Of a stretch of DNA of 64,000 nt, positions 22,684-31,182 are shown one piece after another. Source of the stretch: Mitsuaria sp. GD03876. Its GTDB lineage: Bacteria; Pseudomonadota; Gammaproteobacteria; Burkholderiales; Burkholderiaceae_C. The DNA is taken from assembly GCF_029840635.1 (NCBI RefSeq), contig NZ_JAOCCU010000034.1:1-64000 (forward strand). The letters are read 5' to 3'. Within the stretch, counting starts at the first letter, position 1. Each line of letters starts with the position of its first letter. The position numbers and the translations under genes are program-made. The notes under the pieces were generated by a model. That model had not been told where the DNA came from, did no database searches, and saw nothing but the letters and a program-made list of their open reading frames with translations.

Positions 22684-22692
22684 GTCGGCCGG

Positions 22693-22776
22693 CACGCGGC
22701 GGCCGCCGCGTGCGATCCCGCGGGACGATCGGGAGACCGTCCCGCGCGCCGTGCGGCGTCGTCGCGCCGCACGGCG
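22693..22776. terminator. Two hairpins between convergent genes
   Basis: CACGCGGCGG/CCGCCGCGTG is a perfect 20-bp palindrome (22693-22712). CGCCGTGCGGCG (22747-22758) pairs with CGCCGCACGGCG (22765-22776) over 12 bp. Neither has a T-tract, but both sit between the convergent receptor and acylase genes. Confidence 0.5.
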
Positions 22777-22782
22777 GAGGAC

Positions 22783-25332
22783 TCACTCGCTGATGGTCTT
22801 CGTCGAGTAGGCCGGATCGCTGGTGATCTCCGCCTCGGAGAACGGCATGCGCTGCCACGTCCCCGCGCTGTAGGCGCGGGTGTAGTCGCTGAAGTGCGCC
22901 GAGGCCGGATCGTCCGACAGCGAGAAGGTCAGGAAGGTCCAGGCCTCCACGCTGCCAGCCGGGAAGCGCACCACCTGCATGTAGCTGTTGGCGCTGGTCG
23001 CGGTGTCGAGCTGGTAGCCGCCCTGGTCGATGCGCGTCAGCGCGCAGGCCACCGTGTAGTAGCCCTGTCCGCCGCAGCCCCCGAACATCGGGATCTTGTC
23101 GTTGCCGCGCGTCGCGAACAGCGTCTCGCCCCGCGTGGCGTTGGCCGCGAACCCGCTGGCCTGCACGCGCAGGATCGCCGCGCCGAAGGCCTGCCGGAGC
23201 GTCGCCGTCGCCGCGGCGTTCAACACGCGCGGCGTGCCGACCGGATCGGCGGCGCTGAACGGCACCTGGAACAGCGACGCCTCCGGGATGCGCGAGGCGC
23301 GCGTCCAGAACTCGTCCCACAGGTGCGCGCCGCGCGAGGCGATCAGCCCCTTCGCGTCCCAGGCCTGCAAGGCGGCGCAGGCGTCGGCCGGATTGACGCT
23401 GCGCGCCGGGCTGAAGGTCTCGCCGGTGGCGGTGTCGCTGGTGACGTCGATCGTCGCGGCCGGCGAGCAGAACATCGTCACCACCTGGTCCCGGAACAGC
23501 TCGGCGGTCAGCGTGCGGCTGTTGAGCACCATCGCGCGCACCGTCTCGCTGGTCGCCTTGTTGCCGGCATAACCGTCGGTGCCCGCCAGCCGGCCCTGCA
23601 CCAGCAGGTGTGCCAGCCGCGAGCGGAAGGTGATCGACGCGGTGCCGGCCGGCCCCAGGATGTCGGGATAGCCGGTCAGCGGCGCGGCGGTGTTGGCCAG
23701 CCAGTAGCTGTCGTTGCTGTTGAGCACGTAGTCGTCGCGCAGCAGCCCGGGCATCCGGGACGGCCCGATCGCGCCCGGCTGCACCGAGTCCAGGTCGCTC
23801 TGCCAGTCGCAGGTGCTCTTGGAGCCGTCGAGCACCGGCGTGCGCGGCAGCGCGGCGCTGAGCGCGTTGGTCAGCGGCGTGGCGCAGTTCATCAGCTGCG
23901 AGGCCGGGACGTTGGGCACCGCGCCGATGTCGGCATACCAGGCCTGGCTGCCGCCGCGCGCCACCGCGACCGTGTTGACCCAGGGGATCGAGCTTTCCTC
24001 GCGCTGGATCCGCGCGACGTCGTCCAGCGTCGTGGCTTGCGCCCAGCGCATCCAGACGCGGAACACGCGGTGGTTGTCGGCGTTGATGTCGCGGATCGCG
24101 AACGCGGTGCTGGTGTTCCAGCCGAGCGCGGGATTCATCGCGCCCAGGTTCACCATCGGCCCGTACTGCGACTGGTAGAGCGTGCGGTTGACCGTCGTCA
24201 GGCTGCCGTCGCCCTGGCGCACCTGCACCGCGATGTTGCGGGCCGTCATCTTCACGGCCGCGCCGTCGCGCAGGTAGCTGGTCGGGTCGCCGGGCACCAG
24301 CGTCAGCTGGAACAGCCCGAAGCGGCGCGCGGTGGAGACGGTGTGGCTCCAGGCGACGTTGTCGGTGTAGCCGATCTGGATCACCGGCACCGCCAGGAAC
24401 GAGGTGCCCGAGACGTTGAGCTGGCCGGGGATGGTCAGGTGCGCCTGGTAGAAGCGGTCGGGACCGCGCCAGTACCAGTGCGGGTTGCCGAACAGCAGCG
24501 GGCTGCCGTCGCCGGTGGCCGCGGTGCCGAAGCCGATCATGTTGCTGCCCACGCCGTCATGGCCGCCGACCTGGAACTCGGGAATGCGGTCCGTGGCGAT
24601 GGCCAGCTTGAGCGGCGCCGCGACGCGCGCGCCGGTCGCGCGCCGCGCCGAGGCGACGGCCCGGTCCTTCGGCGTCGCCGCCGCGCTGGCGGGCGCCGGG
24701 GCGGTCGCGTTGGCGATCTGTACCAGGAAGTTGCTGTAGCCCGCCGCGAAGTGGGCGGCGTACATGCGCCGGAACAGGTCGGTGGCGGTGATCGGCACGA
24801 CCCAGGCCTCGTTGCGGCAGCCCGCATGGGCATTGGGTTCGGCGCCGGCCTTGAGGTCGCGGACGTAGCGGTTGTAGCCGGCAGCGAAGCCGTCGACGAG
24901 CTGCTTGAGCTGGTCCGACTGCGCCGCGATCAGCGGCTGCAGCGCCTCGTCGTTGAGCACGTGGCGGTGATAGAAGTCCGAGTCCAGGTTCTTCGGCTGC
25001 CCGATCGTGCCCTGGAAGGGAATGGTCGCGTCGGCGCCGAAGTAGCGCGAGCGCTCGCCGCGGAAGGTCAGCATCGAGTTGGCGATCGTGCACAGGTCGT
25101 CCTGCGCCTGCGCGTAGCCATACCCATAGCCCGCGCCGCCCCAGCTCGTCGCCTTGATGTGGGGCACGCCCATCGCGGTGCGGCGGATCTCCGCCGAATA
25201 GGTGGACGCCCCGGGCGGCCCGTTGCCGCCGATGGCGTCGTCGCCGCCGCATCCGGCCAGCAGCGTCGAGAGCGCCAGGCCCAGGCCCAGCGCGGCGAGC
25301 GGCTGCGCGCCGCCTCGAATCGAAAGTCGCAT
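22783..25332 (-). CDS. Penicillin acylase-family lipoprotein
   Basis: An 849-aa member of the S45 Ntn-hydrolase family (penicillin G acylase, AHL acylases such as PvdQ and QuiP). The signal ends in LSTLLAGC, a lipobox, so the protein should be lipid-anchored. Family features seen: RTAMGVPHIKATSWGGAGYGYGYAQAQDDL at the alpha-chain start, and VGSNMIGF where Ser263 would be the beta-chain N-terminal nucleophile after self-cleavage. GNPHWYW follows, then YTDNVAWSHTV. A linker of Ala/Arg-rich sequence precedes the cleavage site. The substrate (beta-lactam, acyl-homoserine lactone or other amide) cannot be read. The ATG at 25332 with GGGAG upstream is preferred over 25380. It is last in the PEP-CTERM/protease operon. 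Confidence 0.85.
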   Translation of the reverse strand: MRLSIRGGAQPLAALGLGLALSTLLAGCGGDDAIGGNGPPGASTYSAEIRRTAMGVPHIKATSWGGAGYGYGYAQAQDDLCTIANSMLTFRGERSRYFGADATIPFQGTIGQPKNLDSDFYHRHVLNDEALQPLIAAQSDQLKQLVDGFAAGYNRYVRDLKAGAEPNAHAGCRNEAWVVPITATDLFRRMYAAHFAAGYSNFLVQIANATAPAPASAAATPKDRAVASARRATGARVAAPLKLAIATDRIPEFQVGGHDGVGSNMIGFGTAATGDGSPLLFGNPHWYWRGPDRFYQAHLTIPGQLNVSGTSFLAVPVIQIGYTDNVAWSHTVSTARRFGLFQLTLVPGDPTSYLRDGAAVKMTARNIAVQVRQGDGSLTTVNRTLYQSQYGPMVNLGAMNPALGWNTSTAFAIRDINADNHRVFRVWMRWAQATTLDDVARIQREESSIPWVNTVAVARGGSQAWYADIGAVPNVPASQLMNCATPLTNALSAALPRTPVLDGSKSTCDWQSDLDSVQPGAIGPSRMPGLLRDDYVLNSNDSYWLANTAAPLTGYPDILGPAGTASITFRSRLAHLLVQGRLAGTDGYAGNKATSETVRAMVLNSRTLTAELFRDQVVTMFCSPAATIDVTSDTATGETFSPARSVNPADACAALQAWDAKGLIASRGAHLWDEFWTRASRIPEASLFQVPFSAADPVGTPRVLNAAATATLRQAFGAAILRVQASGFAANATRGETLFATRGNDKIPMFGGCGGQGYYTVACALTRIDQGGYQLDTATSANSYMQVVRFPAGSVEAWTFLTFSLSDDPASAHFSDYTRAYSAGTWQRMPFSEAEITSDPAYSTKTISE

Positions 25333-25352
25333 GTCATCTCCCTTGAACTTAT

Positions 25353-25376
25353 GGCGGCCCGGTCGCCCGGGCCGCC
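25353..25376 (-). terminator. Hairpin between protease and acylase genes
   Basis: GGCGGCCCGG pairs with CCGGGCCGCC (10 bp, 4-nt loop) in the 74-bp gap. There is no T-tract, so it may tune rather than stop transcription between the two genes. Confidence 0.4.
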
Positions 25377-25406
25377 ACAAGCATAGGGGGAAGCGGCGCG
25401 CGACGG

Positions 25407-27317
25407 TCAGGGCAGTTTGTTCAGCGCGTTGACCGCGTCGATCAGGCCGAAGCCGTCATACAGGCTCCATCCCTTGACCGCGGCCCCGCCCGAGAACGGG
25501 ATGACCCGGGCAGCCGGCGTGCCTTGCAGCAGCGACTTGACCTGCTTCGGGGTGAGCGTGCCGGGACCGCCCGCCTTGTGCAGCATCAGCGCCGCGACGC
25601 CGGCGGCATGCGGCGCGGCCGCGCTGGTGCCGAAGAAGTTGTTGAAGCCGTCGCCCTCGTAATCCGAGTTCTTGTAGAAGAAGGTCGTGTTGCCGCCGTC
25701 GGGCGCGGCGATGTCGGGCTTCTTGCGCGCCTCGGGCACGGCCAGGCGGTTGCCCGCGGCGTCGAACGCGATCGTCACCGGGCCGGGGCTGGAGAAGCTC
25801 TCGAACGCGGGAATGAACGGGCTCTGCTGCGTGGCCGGGAAGGTGTAGCGGTAGGCGGCGACGCTGTTGGCGCCGGCCGCGGCGCTGTGGCCGAAGGTCG
25901 TCGGGCTGCTGCGGACCTGGAACGGCGTGCCGCCCCAGCCCTCCAGGCTGACCAGGCGCACGCGCGAGGCGAGCTTGGTGCCGGCGCTGGTGCGGCCGAT
26001 CATGATGCGGTAGGTGCCGCTGGCGCCGCCGCTCAGGCCCACGATCTCGGTCGCGTAGTCCGCGGCGATGTTGTTGGTCGCGAAGGTGAAGACGCAGTTG
26101 CCGGCCGAGTTGATCAGGTAGAAGTTCAGGTCGGTCGTGACCTTGCCTTGGAAGAAGGGGTCGTCCCACTGCATCAGCAGCGTGGAGCCCGCGCCGTTGT
26201 AGGTCACCGAGGGCGCGAAGTTGCCGCCGCCGAAGTCCAGGAAACCGCCGGCCACGTTGGCCTTGGTGCTGCCCGACGCGGGCGAGCTGGTGCAGGTGGA
26301 CAGCGACGCCAGGTTGATGTTGCCCAGGTTGGACGGCGTGGTGGAGAAGGTCGCGACCGGCACGTCGATCGCGCCGCCGCCGCCGGCCGAGCCCTGGTTG
26401 CCCGCCGAAGAGAAGTAGGACACCGGGCGGCCCGCCAGCGTCGTGCTGGTGACCACGTCGTTGACGGCCTGCGCGATCTGGCCGTCCGAGAAGATCGGTT
26501 CGTCGAAGTAGAAGACATCGTCGACGATCACGTCGGCGCGGCAGTTCGGGTGCGTGCGCAGCGTGCGGATGTTGTCGGCGAAGGCGGCCTCGCCGGCGAA
26601 GGCGGTGGCGAAGCACTGGTCCGCGCCGGGCGCCACGTCCTGCACGATCTGCATCATCGCGCGGCCCTCGTCGGTGTTGGACGGGTCCGCGCCGATGTCG
26701 ATGACGAACTTGGGCGGGCGCAGGTCGCCGGAGGCAATGTCGTCGGCGGCGCGCACCGTGGTGAAGGACAGCGGCGACTGGTCGTAGGAATCGGACAGCA
26801 CGCCCACGGTGATGCCCGCGCCGGTCCAGCCCGCGGCATTGGCCACGTTGGCGCGCATCACCGCCGCGCCCTGCGAGGTCACCAGGCCGACGTTGCGGTG
26901 CGGACGGCGCGTGAGCTTCATCAGGTGCAGGCCGTTCACGCCGGACAGCGAGGACAGCGCGGCGGCCGGCACGTAGGCCGAGATCGCGCCGTTGGCGAAG
27001 GCGCGGTTCACGCCGGTCACCCGGGCGCCGGCCTCCTCCAGCGAGGCCTTGAACGCGTCGACGGAGGTGCCGGCCTCGAGGTAGATGTCGACCAGCACGC
27101 GGCCCTGCGCGTCGGACAGCGAGCGCACGTCGGGCTTCATCTCGTCGGCGTCGGCCGCCAGCGAGCGCAGCTGGCGCCGGTTCTGCTGGTCGACCAGGTC
27201 GGACAGCGCGGCATCCAGCCGGGCGTGCTGCGCCTGGGCGGCGCCGCAGGCGGCGAGGGCGACCAGCGCGCTCAGCACGCGCAGGCGGGGGAAGCTCTTG
27301 CGATGAGGGATCGTCAT
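25407..27317 (-). CDS. S8/S53-like serine peptidase with Glu in place of His
   Basis: A 636-aa exported peptidase. After the signal peptide (LVALAACGAAQAQ) comes a propeptide-like region of ~130 residues (VLVDIYLEAGTSVDAFKASL), then the catalytic domain. Asp176 lies in GITVGVLSDSYD, and Ser565 in NFFGTSAAAPHAAGVAALML. The usual His motif (HG-T) is replaced by DEGRAMMQIVQDVAPGAD with Glu217, as in S8/S53-like variants with a Glu-Asp-Ser set. A beta-rich insertion of ~150 residues sits before Ser. Cysteines at CFATAF, PNCRAD, STCTSS and GNCVF may form disulfides. It lies 18 bp downstream of a PEP-CTERM gene and is probably co-transcribed. It could act on matrix proteins, which is inference. Confidence 0.87.
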   Translation of the reverse strand: MTIPHRKSFPRLRVLSALVALAACGAAQAQHARLDAALSDLVDQQNRRQLRSLAADADEMKPDVRSLSDAQGRVLVDIYLEAGTSVDAFKASLEEAGARVTGVNRAFANGAISAYVPAAALSSLSGVNGLHLMKLTRRPHRNVGLVTSQGAAVMRANVANAAGWTGAGITVGVLSDSYDQSPLSFTTVRAADDIASGDLRPPKFVIDIGADPSNTDEGRAMMQIVQDVAPGADQCFATAFAGEAAFADNIRTLRTHPNCRADVIVDDVFYFDEPIFSDGQIAQAVNDVVTSTTLAGRPVSYFSSAGNQGSAGGGGAIDVPVATFSTTPSNLGNINLASLSTCTSSPASGSTKANVAGGFLDFGGGNFAPSVTYNGAGSTLLMQWDDPFFQGKVTTDLNFYLINSAGNCVFTFATNNIAADYATEIVGLSGGASGTYRIMIGRTSAGTKLASRVRLVSLEGWGGTPFQVRSSPTTFGHSAAAGANSVAAYRYTFPATQQSPFIPAFESFSSPGPVTIAFDAAGNRLAVPEARKKPDIAAPDGGNTTFFYKNSDYEGDGFNNFFGTSAAAPHAAGVAALMLHKAGGPGTLTPKQVKSLLQGTPAARVIPFSGGAAVKGWSLYDGFGLIDAVNALNKLP

Positions 27318-27335
27318 GGACAGGCTCCTGCGGGA

Positions 27336-28046
27336 TCAGGCGTTGACGGAGACGGACGGGGCGGCGCGGCGGCGGCGGATCAGGCCGGCGGCGCCGAGCG
27401 CCAGGCCGGCCAGCAGCAGGCTGCCGGGTTCGGGCACGTCGGAGGCGGCCGGGGCGGCGCTCAGCGCGCCGGTCAGCACCAGCTCGTAGTCGCCGGACTC
27501 GCTGGTCACGCTCTGCCAGCCGGTCAGCGCGCCGGCGCCGGGGTTGGCGGCGACGTTGCCGCCCTGGCCCAGCAGCGACGGGAAGATCGCGGACCCGCCG
27601 GACACCGGCGTGTAGCTGGCGCCGGTGACGGCCAGGTAGTACAGGCCGCTGACGGTCGGGATGTAGTTGCTCAGCGTGGACTGCGAACCGCCGACGTTGC
27701 CGTCGTCGTCATTGGCGATCAGGCCCTTGCCGGCGGCATCGAACAGGTACAGCACCGTGTCGAAGAAGTTGTACGGGAAACCCGACGCGGTGGTCGTGGC
27801 GGTGAAGGCGGTGCCGGCGGTCAGGTAGACGGCGAACATGTCGGCATCGGCGCCGCCGTCCAGCGTGCCCTGGATCGCGTCGACCGGACTGGACGGGCCG
27901 CCGAAGGTCACCGCGGTCAGGAGGGTCTCGCCGGCGTCGCCGCCTTCGACGTAGACCGCCACCGCCTGCGCGGACGTCGCCGCGCCCAGGGCCAGCGCCG
28001 CGATGGGCAGCCAGCGGTTCTTGAAGCTCTTGACGCTCGTGGACAT
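27336..28046 (-). CDS. PEP-CTERM protein with a PPC-like domain
   Basis: A 236-aa exported protein. Signal peptide RWLPIAALALGAATSAQA, then a beta-sandwich region with GGADADMFAVYLTAGTAFTA, DTVLYLFDAAGKGLIANDDD and YYLAVTGASY, which resembles bacterial pre-peptidase C-terminal (PPC) domains. The C-terminus has VPEPGSLLLAGLALGAAGLI followed by RRRR: a PEP-CTERM tag for exosortase processing. The ATG at 28046 has GAAGGGGAT upstream; a longer frame to 28139 lacks sense. A sigma-54-type promoter lies ~80 bp upstream, and the protease gene follows 18 bp downstream. PPC domains are often found on secreted proteases; here the two are on separate polypeptides. Confidence 0.87.
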   Translation of the reverse strand: MSTSVKSFKNRWLPIAALALGAATSAQAVAVYVEGGDAGETLLTAVTFGGPSSPVDAIQGTLDGGADADMFAVYLTAGTAFTATTTASGFPYNFFDTVLYLFDAAGKGLIANDDDGNVGGSQSTLSNYIPTVSGLYYLAVTGASYTPVSGGSAIFPSLLGQGGNVAANPGAGALTGWQSVTSESGDYELVLTGALSAAPAASDVPEPGSLLLAGLALGAAGLIRRRRAAPSVSVNA

Positions 28047-28122
28047 CGGGGATCCCCTTCGGAGGTTGTGGATACGACGCACCGCGCGACCGCGCGGGTG
28101 CGGTACGGCTCGGGAATGGGTC

Positions 28123-28138
28123 TGCATGACCCATGCCA
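28123..28138 (-). promoter_or_regulatory. Sigma-54 (-24/-12) type promoter of the PEP-CTERM operon
   Basis: On the minus strand TGGCATGGGTCATGCA has GG and GC at exactly the -24/-12 spacing of the consensus TGGCAC-N5-TTGCA, with mismatches at -21 and -15. Transcription would start about 65 nt before the ATG. PEP-CTERM genes in related bacteria are known targets of sigma-54 with the PrsK/PrsR system; those regulators are not in this window. Confidence 0.55.
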
Positions 28139-28374
28139 CGGCGTGTCCCCACGTCTAGGGGCGTGGCCGCAAAGCCCCATGGAGACTGGGTTTGCGGGGA
28201 TCGGGGGGGAGGCGTGCGATGTACGCCGCGCGCGGCGGACGCTCCGAGGGCGCCGGGGTGTAAAGGGGATCGACTCCGGGAAATCGAGGATGGCGATCGG
28301 CGCCGTGCGGACAGGGGAACGAGGGCGTGGCCGCGCCGGGATCCGGGCTGGATCGGACCTCGCCGGAGGCGGCG
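28139..28374. other. Non-coding remainder of a 328-bp gap
   Basis: The gap 28047-28374 carries the sigma-54-type site near its left end. In the remainder I see GC-rich sequence with runs such as GGGGGGGAGG but no gene with a credible start, no convincing terminator and no repeat unit. Any activator-binding sites for the sigma-54 promoter would be expected here. Confidence 0.4.
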
Positions 28375-28833
28375 TCAGTTGCGGTCCTGGCGCACCGGGA
28401 TCGAGTCGGCCGGCACGGCCGCGTCGGTGACGCGGCCGCTGGCCTTGCGGCTGGCCGGGCCCGTGCGGGGACGTGGCGCGGTCTCGGTCGCGTCGGCCGT
28501 CTCCGGCGATTCCGTTTGGACTGCCGGATTGGCGCGGTCGGTTCGCGCCGACGGATCCGTCCGATCCGTTCGGTCGGTCCGGTCGGCGGGAGGCGCCGTG
28601 TCGACGGACCGTGTCGGCGTGGGCGCGGTGGCTGGTGGCGTCGCGCCGCGCGGGGTGGCGGCCGAGGACGCGCCCAGTTGCGCCGGATCCAGTGGCGGGC
28701 CCACGGTGCCGGATTGCCGCCGGCTGGCCGGGCTCGAGGCGGTCGGCGCCTCGGGCGTCTGCGCGATCGCGGCGGCGGCCGCGGCGACGGTCATGCTCGC
28801 GGCGAGCAACGTCATCTTGCTGGAGCGCTTCAT
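28375..28833 (-). CDS. Small exported Pro/Thr/Ala-rich protein, unknown
   Basis: A 152-aa protein with a signal peptide (LLAASMTVAAAAAAIAQ) and a mature part of low complexity, rich in Pro, Thr, Ala and Arg. It includes repeated Asp-Arg-Thr (DRTDRTDRTDPSARTDR), encoded by 9-bp units near GACCGGACC. There are no Cys residues and no recognised domain. It may be a periplasmic or cell-wall-associated linker-type protein, but there is no direct evidence. The ATG at 28833 is supported by the signal peptide. Since composition alone could create such a frame, the call rests on the signal peptide and strand context. Confidence 0.55.
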   Translation of the reverse strand: MKRSSKMTLLAASMTVAAAAAAIAQTPEAPTASSPASRRQSGTVGPPLDPAQLGASSAATPRGATPPATAPTPTRSVDTAPPADRTDRTDRTDPSARTDRANPAVQTESPETADATETAPRPRTGPASRKASGRVTDAAVPADSIPVRQDRN

Positions 28834-28990
28834 GGCGGGGTCCGTCCTCGAGTGGCGGGAAGCCGGCGATGCGACAGCGAGGCGCCGGTCGTGGTTCTCG
28901 GCAATCCGTGTTCCCGAAGCCCTCGTTGGGAGGCTTCGTTGGAAGCCCTTGTTTCGAGCCCTCGGTGCCGCGCCCTGGGGAGGGCGCTCG

Positions 28991-29929
28991 CTAGCGTTGC
29001 CCGGCGCGTGTCGCGGCCTGGCGGACGAACTGCGCGTAGGCGCGGTCGGCGTCGGCCGCGTCGCGGCTGCGCACCATCATGAGCACCGTGCCGTGACGCG
29101 TGAGCGCGGTGAAGTACTCCTGCGTCTCCGGGCTCCAGACCAGGCGGATCACCTCGTCGCCGAAACGCTGGCGGCGCACCGTCTCCACCGCGCTGCCGAA
29201 GAAGCGCTGGTCCGGATCGATGCCGTCGGTGAGGGCCGTCATCGGCACTGCGGGGAGCAGGGGCGCCGCGGACATCGCTGGCGCGGAGGATGCCGCCGCC
29301 AGGGCCTCTGCCGCGGGCGTCATCGCAGCGGGTGTCACCGCTTCGAGCACCGTCGGCGCCGAGGTCTCGAGCCTCTGGCCCAGCAGCACCGGCCGACCCA
29401 CCTCGCCGGCGGCGGCCACGCGGCGGAAGCTGTCGAAGTGCTGCCAGGCGGTGGACTCGTCGGACGAGGTGAGCGTGCGTCGCACCGCGCCCTGCTGGGA
29501 CACGGTGACGTAGAACCTGCTCGGCGCCGACGCCGACGCCGACCAGGCTTCGATCGCGAGGTCGTCGACGTCGATGCGCCGCATCGGGGTCAACGACCGG
29601 GCGGCGAGGCGCCGTCGGAATTCGTCGATGTCCGCAGCCTCGGGACCGGTCGCGGGCGGCGTGGCGCTGGCGGCCGGCGCCAAGGCCGGCGATGCCGCCG
29701 GGCGCTTCGATGTCTTGCTTGACCGTGCGTTCTTCGCGGCTTTGGATGGCTTGGCCGCCTTCGAGGGCTTCGAGCCCTTCGCCGCACTTGCGGACTGCTT
29801 GGCTCGCGCGGCGGAGGCCGTCGTCGCGGCCTGCGCCGGCGGCGACGCGAGCGACGCTGCGATCAGCAGCGCGGCGGCCAGGCCAGGCAGGCGCGGAAGG
29901 CCTCGGGAAAGACGGCGGAACGGAACCAT
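28991..29929 (-). CDS. Exported protein of unknown function with Lys/Ala-rich segment
   Basis: A 312-aa protein. Signal peptide core GLAAALLIAASLASPPAQA is followed by a histone-H1-like basic stretch (AKGSKPSKAAKPSKAAKNAR, residues ~50-70) and an Ala/Pro linker. The C-terminal half looks folded: RRIDVDDLAIEAWSASASAPSRFYVTV, DESTAWQHFDSFRRVAAAG, and RFGDEVIRLVWSPETQEYFTALTRHGTVLMMV. No family is recognised. The basic segment could bind polyanions such as DNA, LPS or polysaccharide; that is inference. The ATG at 29929 is preferred because the longer frame (to 30124) runs into the dusA gene on the other strand. It diverges from dusA over 94 bp. Confidence 0.65.
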   Translation of the reverse strand: MVPFRRLSRGLPRLPGLAAALLIAASLASPPAQAATTASAARAKQSASAAKGSKPSKAAKPSKAAKNARSSKTSKRPAASPALAPAASATPPATGPEAADIDEFRRRLAARSLTPMRRIDVDDLAIEAWSASASAPSRFYVTVSQQGAVRRTLTSSDESTAWQHFDSFRRVAAAGEVGRPVLLGQRLETSAPTVLEAVTPAAMTPAAEALAAASSAPAMSAAPLLPAVPMTALTDGIDPDQRFFGSAVETVRRQRFGDEVIRLVWSPETQEYFTALTRHGTVLMMVRSRDAADADRAYAQFVRQAATRAGQR

Positions 29930-30023
29930 GAGCGGCCGGCATGGTACGACGTACGGGCCGCCACGGCGCGCGCAAGGGCGCACGGCGACGCAATTGGACA
30001 CACGCTGGGATAATCCGCGCCCT

Positions 30024-31157
30024 ATGTCCGAGAAGTTCTCTCCCTGGCGCCTGAGCGTCGCCCCGATGCTCGACTGGACGACGGCTGATTGCCGCTTCCT
30101 GCACCGCCTGCTGACCCGCCACACGCTGCTCTACACCGAGATGGTGACGACGGGCGCGATCCTGCATGGCGACCAGTCGCGCCACCTCGACTTCAACGAG
30201 CAGGAGCACCCGGTCGCGCTGCAGCTCGGCGGCTCCGAGCCGGCCGATCTCGCCGCCTGCGCGAAGCTGGCCGAGCAATGGGGCTACGACGAGGTCAACC
30301 TCAATTGCGGCTGCCCCAGCGAGCGGGTGCAGCGCGGCGCGTTCGGCGCCTGCCTGATGGCCGAGCCCGGCCTGGTCGCCGACGGCGTCAAGGCGATGCG
30401 CGACGCGGTCACGATCCCGGTCACCGTCAAGCACCGCATCGGCATCGACCGGATCGAGAGCTACGACTTCGTCCGCGACTTCGTCGGCCAGGTCGCCGAC
30501 GCGGGCTGCGAGGTCTTCATCGTCCACGCCCGCAACGCGTGGCTGCAGGGCCTGTCGCCCAAGGAGAACCGCGACATCCCGCCGCTGCGCTATGAGCTGG
30601 TGCACCGGCTCAAGCGCGAATTCCCGCACCTGACGATCGCGATCAACGGCGGCCTCAAGGCCGACGACGAGATCGCCGAGCAGCTCGAGCAGGTCGACGG
30701 CGTGATGATCGGCCGCCAGGCGTATCACGAGCCGTGGCAGATGACGCAGTGGGACCAGCGCTTCTTCGGCGAGACCACGCCTCGGGTCACGAGCCGCGAG
30801 GAGGTCGAGGACCGCTGGCTCGACTATCTGGACGCGCAGGTCGCGCTCGGCCGCCCGTGGTCGCAGGCGATGCGGCATGCGCTCGGGCTGTGGAACGGCC
30901 TGCCCGGCGCGCGCCGCTGGCGCCAGGTGTGGTCCGACCACAAGCTCAAGGCGATGGCGCCGCGCGAGGTCGCCAGGCTCGCCACCGAGGCGCGCGTGCA
31001 GGCCGCCGAGATCGCGCGCCAGCATCCCGCCTTCCAGGAGCCCGGCGGCGCGGCCGGCGCGGCCCGTGCGGCCGGCACGAACGGCGCGGGCGGTCCGGGC
31101 GAGCCGACCGGCGGGACCGGTTCGGCTGGCGCCGCGGCGGCTCCTGTCACGAACTGA
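30024..31157 (+). CDS. dusA: tRNA-dihydrouridine(20/20a) synthase DusA
   Basis: A 377-aa FMN-dependent enzyme reducing U20/U20a in the tRNA D-loop. Motifs follow DusA closely: RLSVAPMLDWTTADCRFLHR, LLYTEMVTTGAILHGD, EHPVALQLGGSEP, and the active-site segment VNLNCGCPSERVQ with Cys97 as catalytic proton donor and an additional Cys95. FGACLMAEP, VHARNAWLQGLSPKENRDIPPL and INGGLKADDEI follow. The protein has an Ala/Gly/Thr-rich C-terminal tail of ~40 residues not needed by the family. The ATG at 30024 gives the standard N-terminus. It diverges from the unknown exported protein and is followed 25 bp later by the ogt gene. Confidence 0.93.
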   Translation: MSEKFSPWRLSVAPMLDWTTADCRFLHRLLTRHTLLYTEMVTTGAILHGDQSRHLDFNEQEHPVALQLGGSEPADLAACAKLAEQWGYDEVNLNCGCPSERVQRGAFGACLMAEPGLVADGVKAMRDAVTIPVTVKHRIGIDRIESYDFVRDFVGQVADAGCEVFIVHARNAWLQGLSPKENRDIPPLRYELVHRLKREFPHLTIAINGGLKADDEIAEQLEQVDGVMIGRQAYHEPWQMTQWDQRFFGETTPRVTSREEVEDRWLDYLDAQVALGRPWSQAMRHALGLWNGLPGARRWRQVWSDHKLKAMAPREVARLATEARVQAAEIARQHPAFQEPGGAAGAARAAGTNGAGGPGEPTGGTGSAGAAAAPVTN

Positions 31158-31182
31158 CCGGATCGCGGATCAGCATCCCGCC

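Noticed and set aside
20377-22695. 772-codon minus-strand frame opposite the TonB receptor
   Set aside because: It is antisense to a receptor with a full set of motifs and has no recognisable domain.
29993-30016. TTGGAC...TAATCC as dusA promoter
   Set aside because: The spacing is only 11 bp, too short for a sigma-70 promoter.
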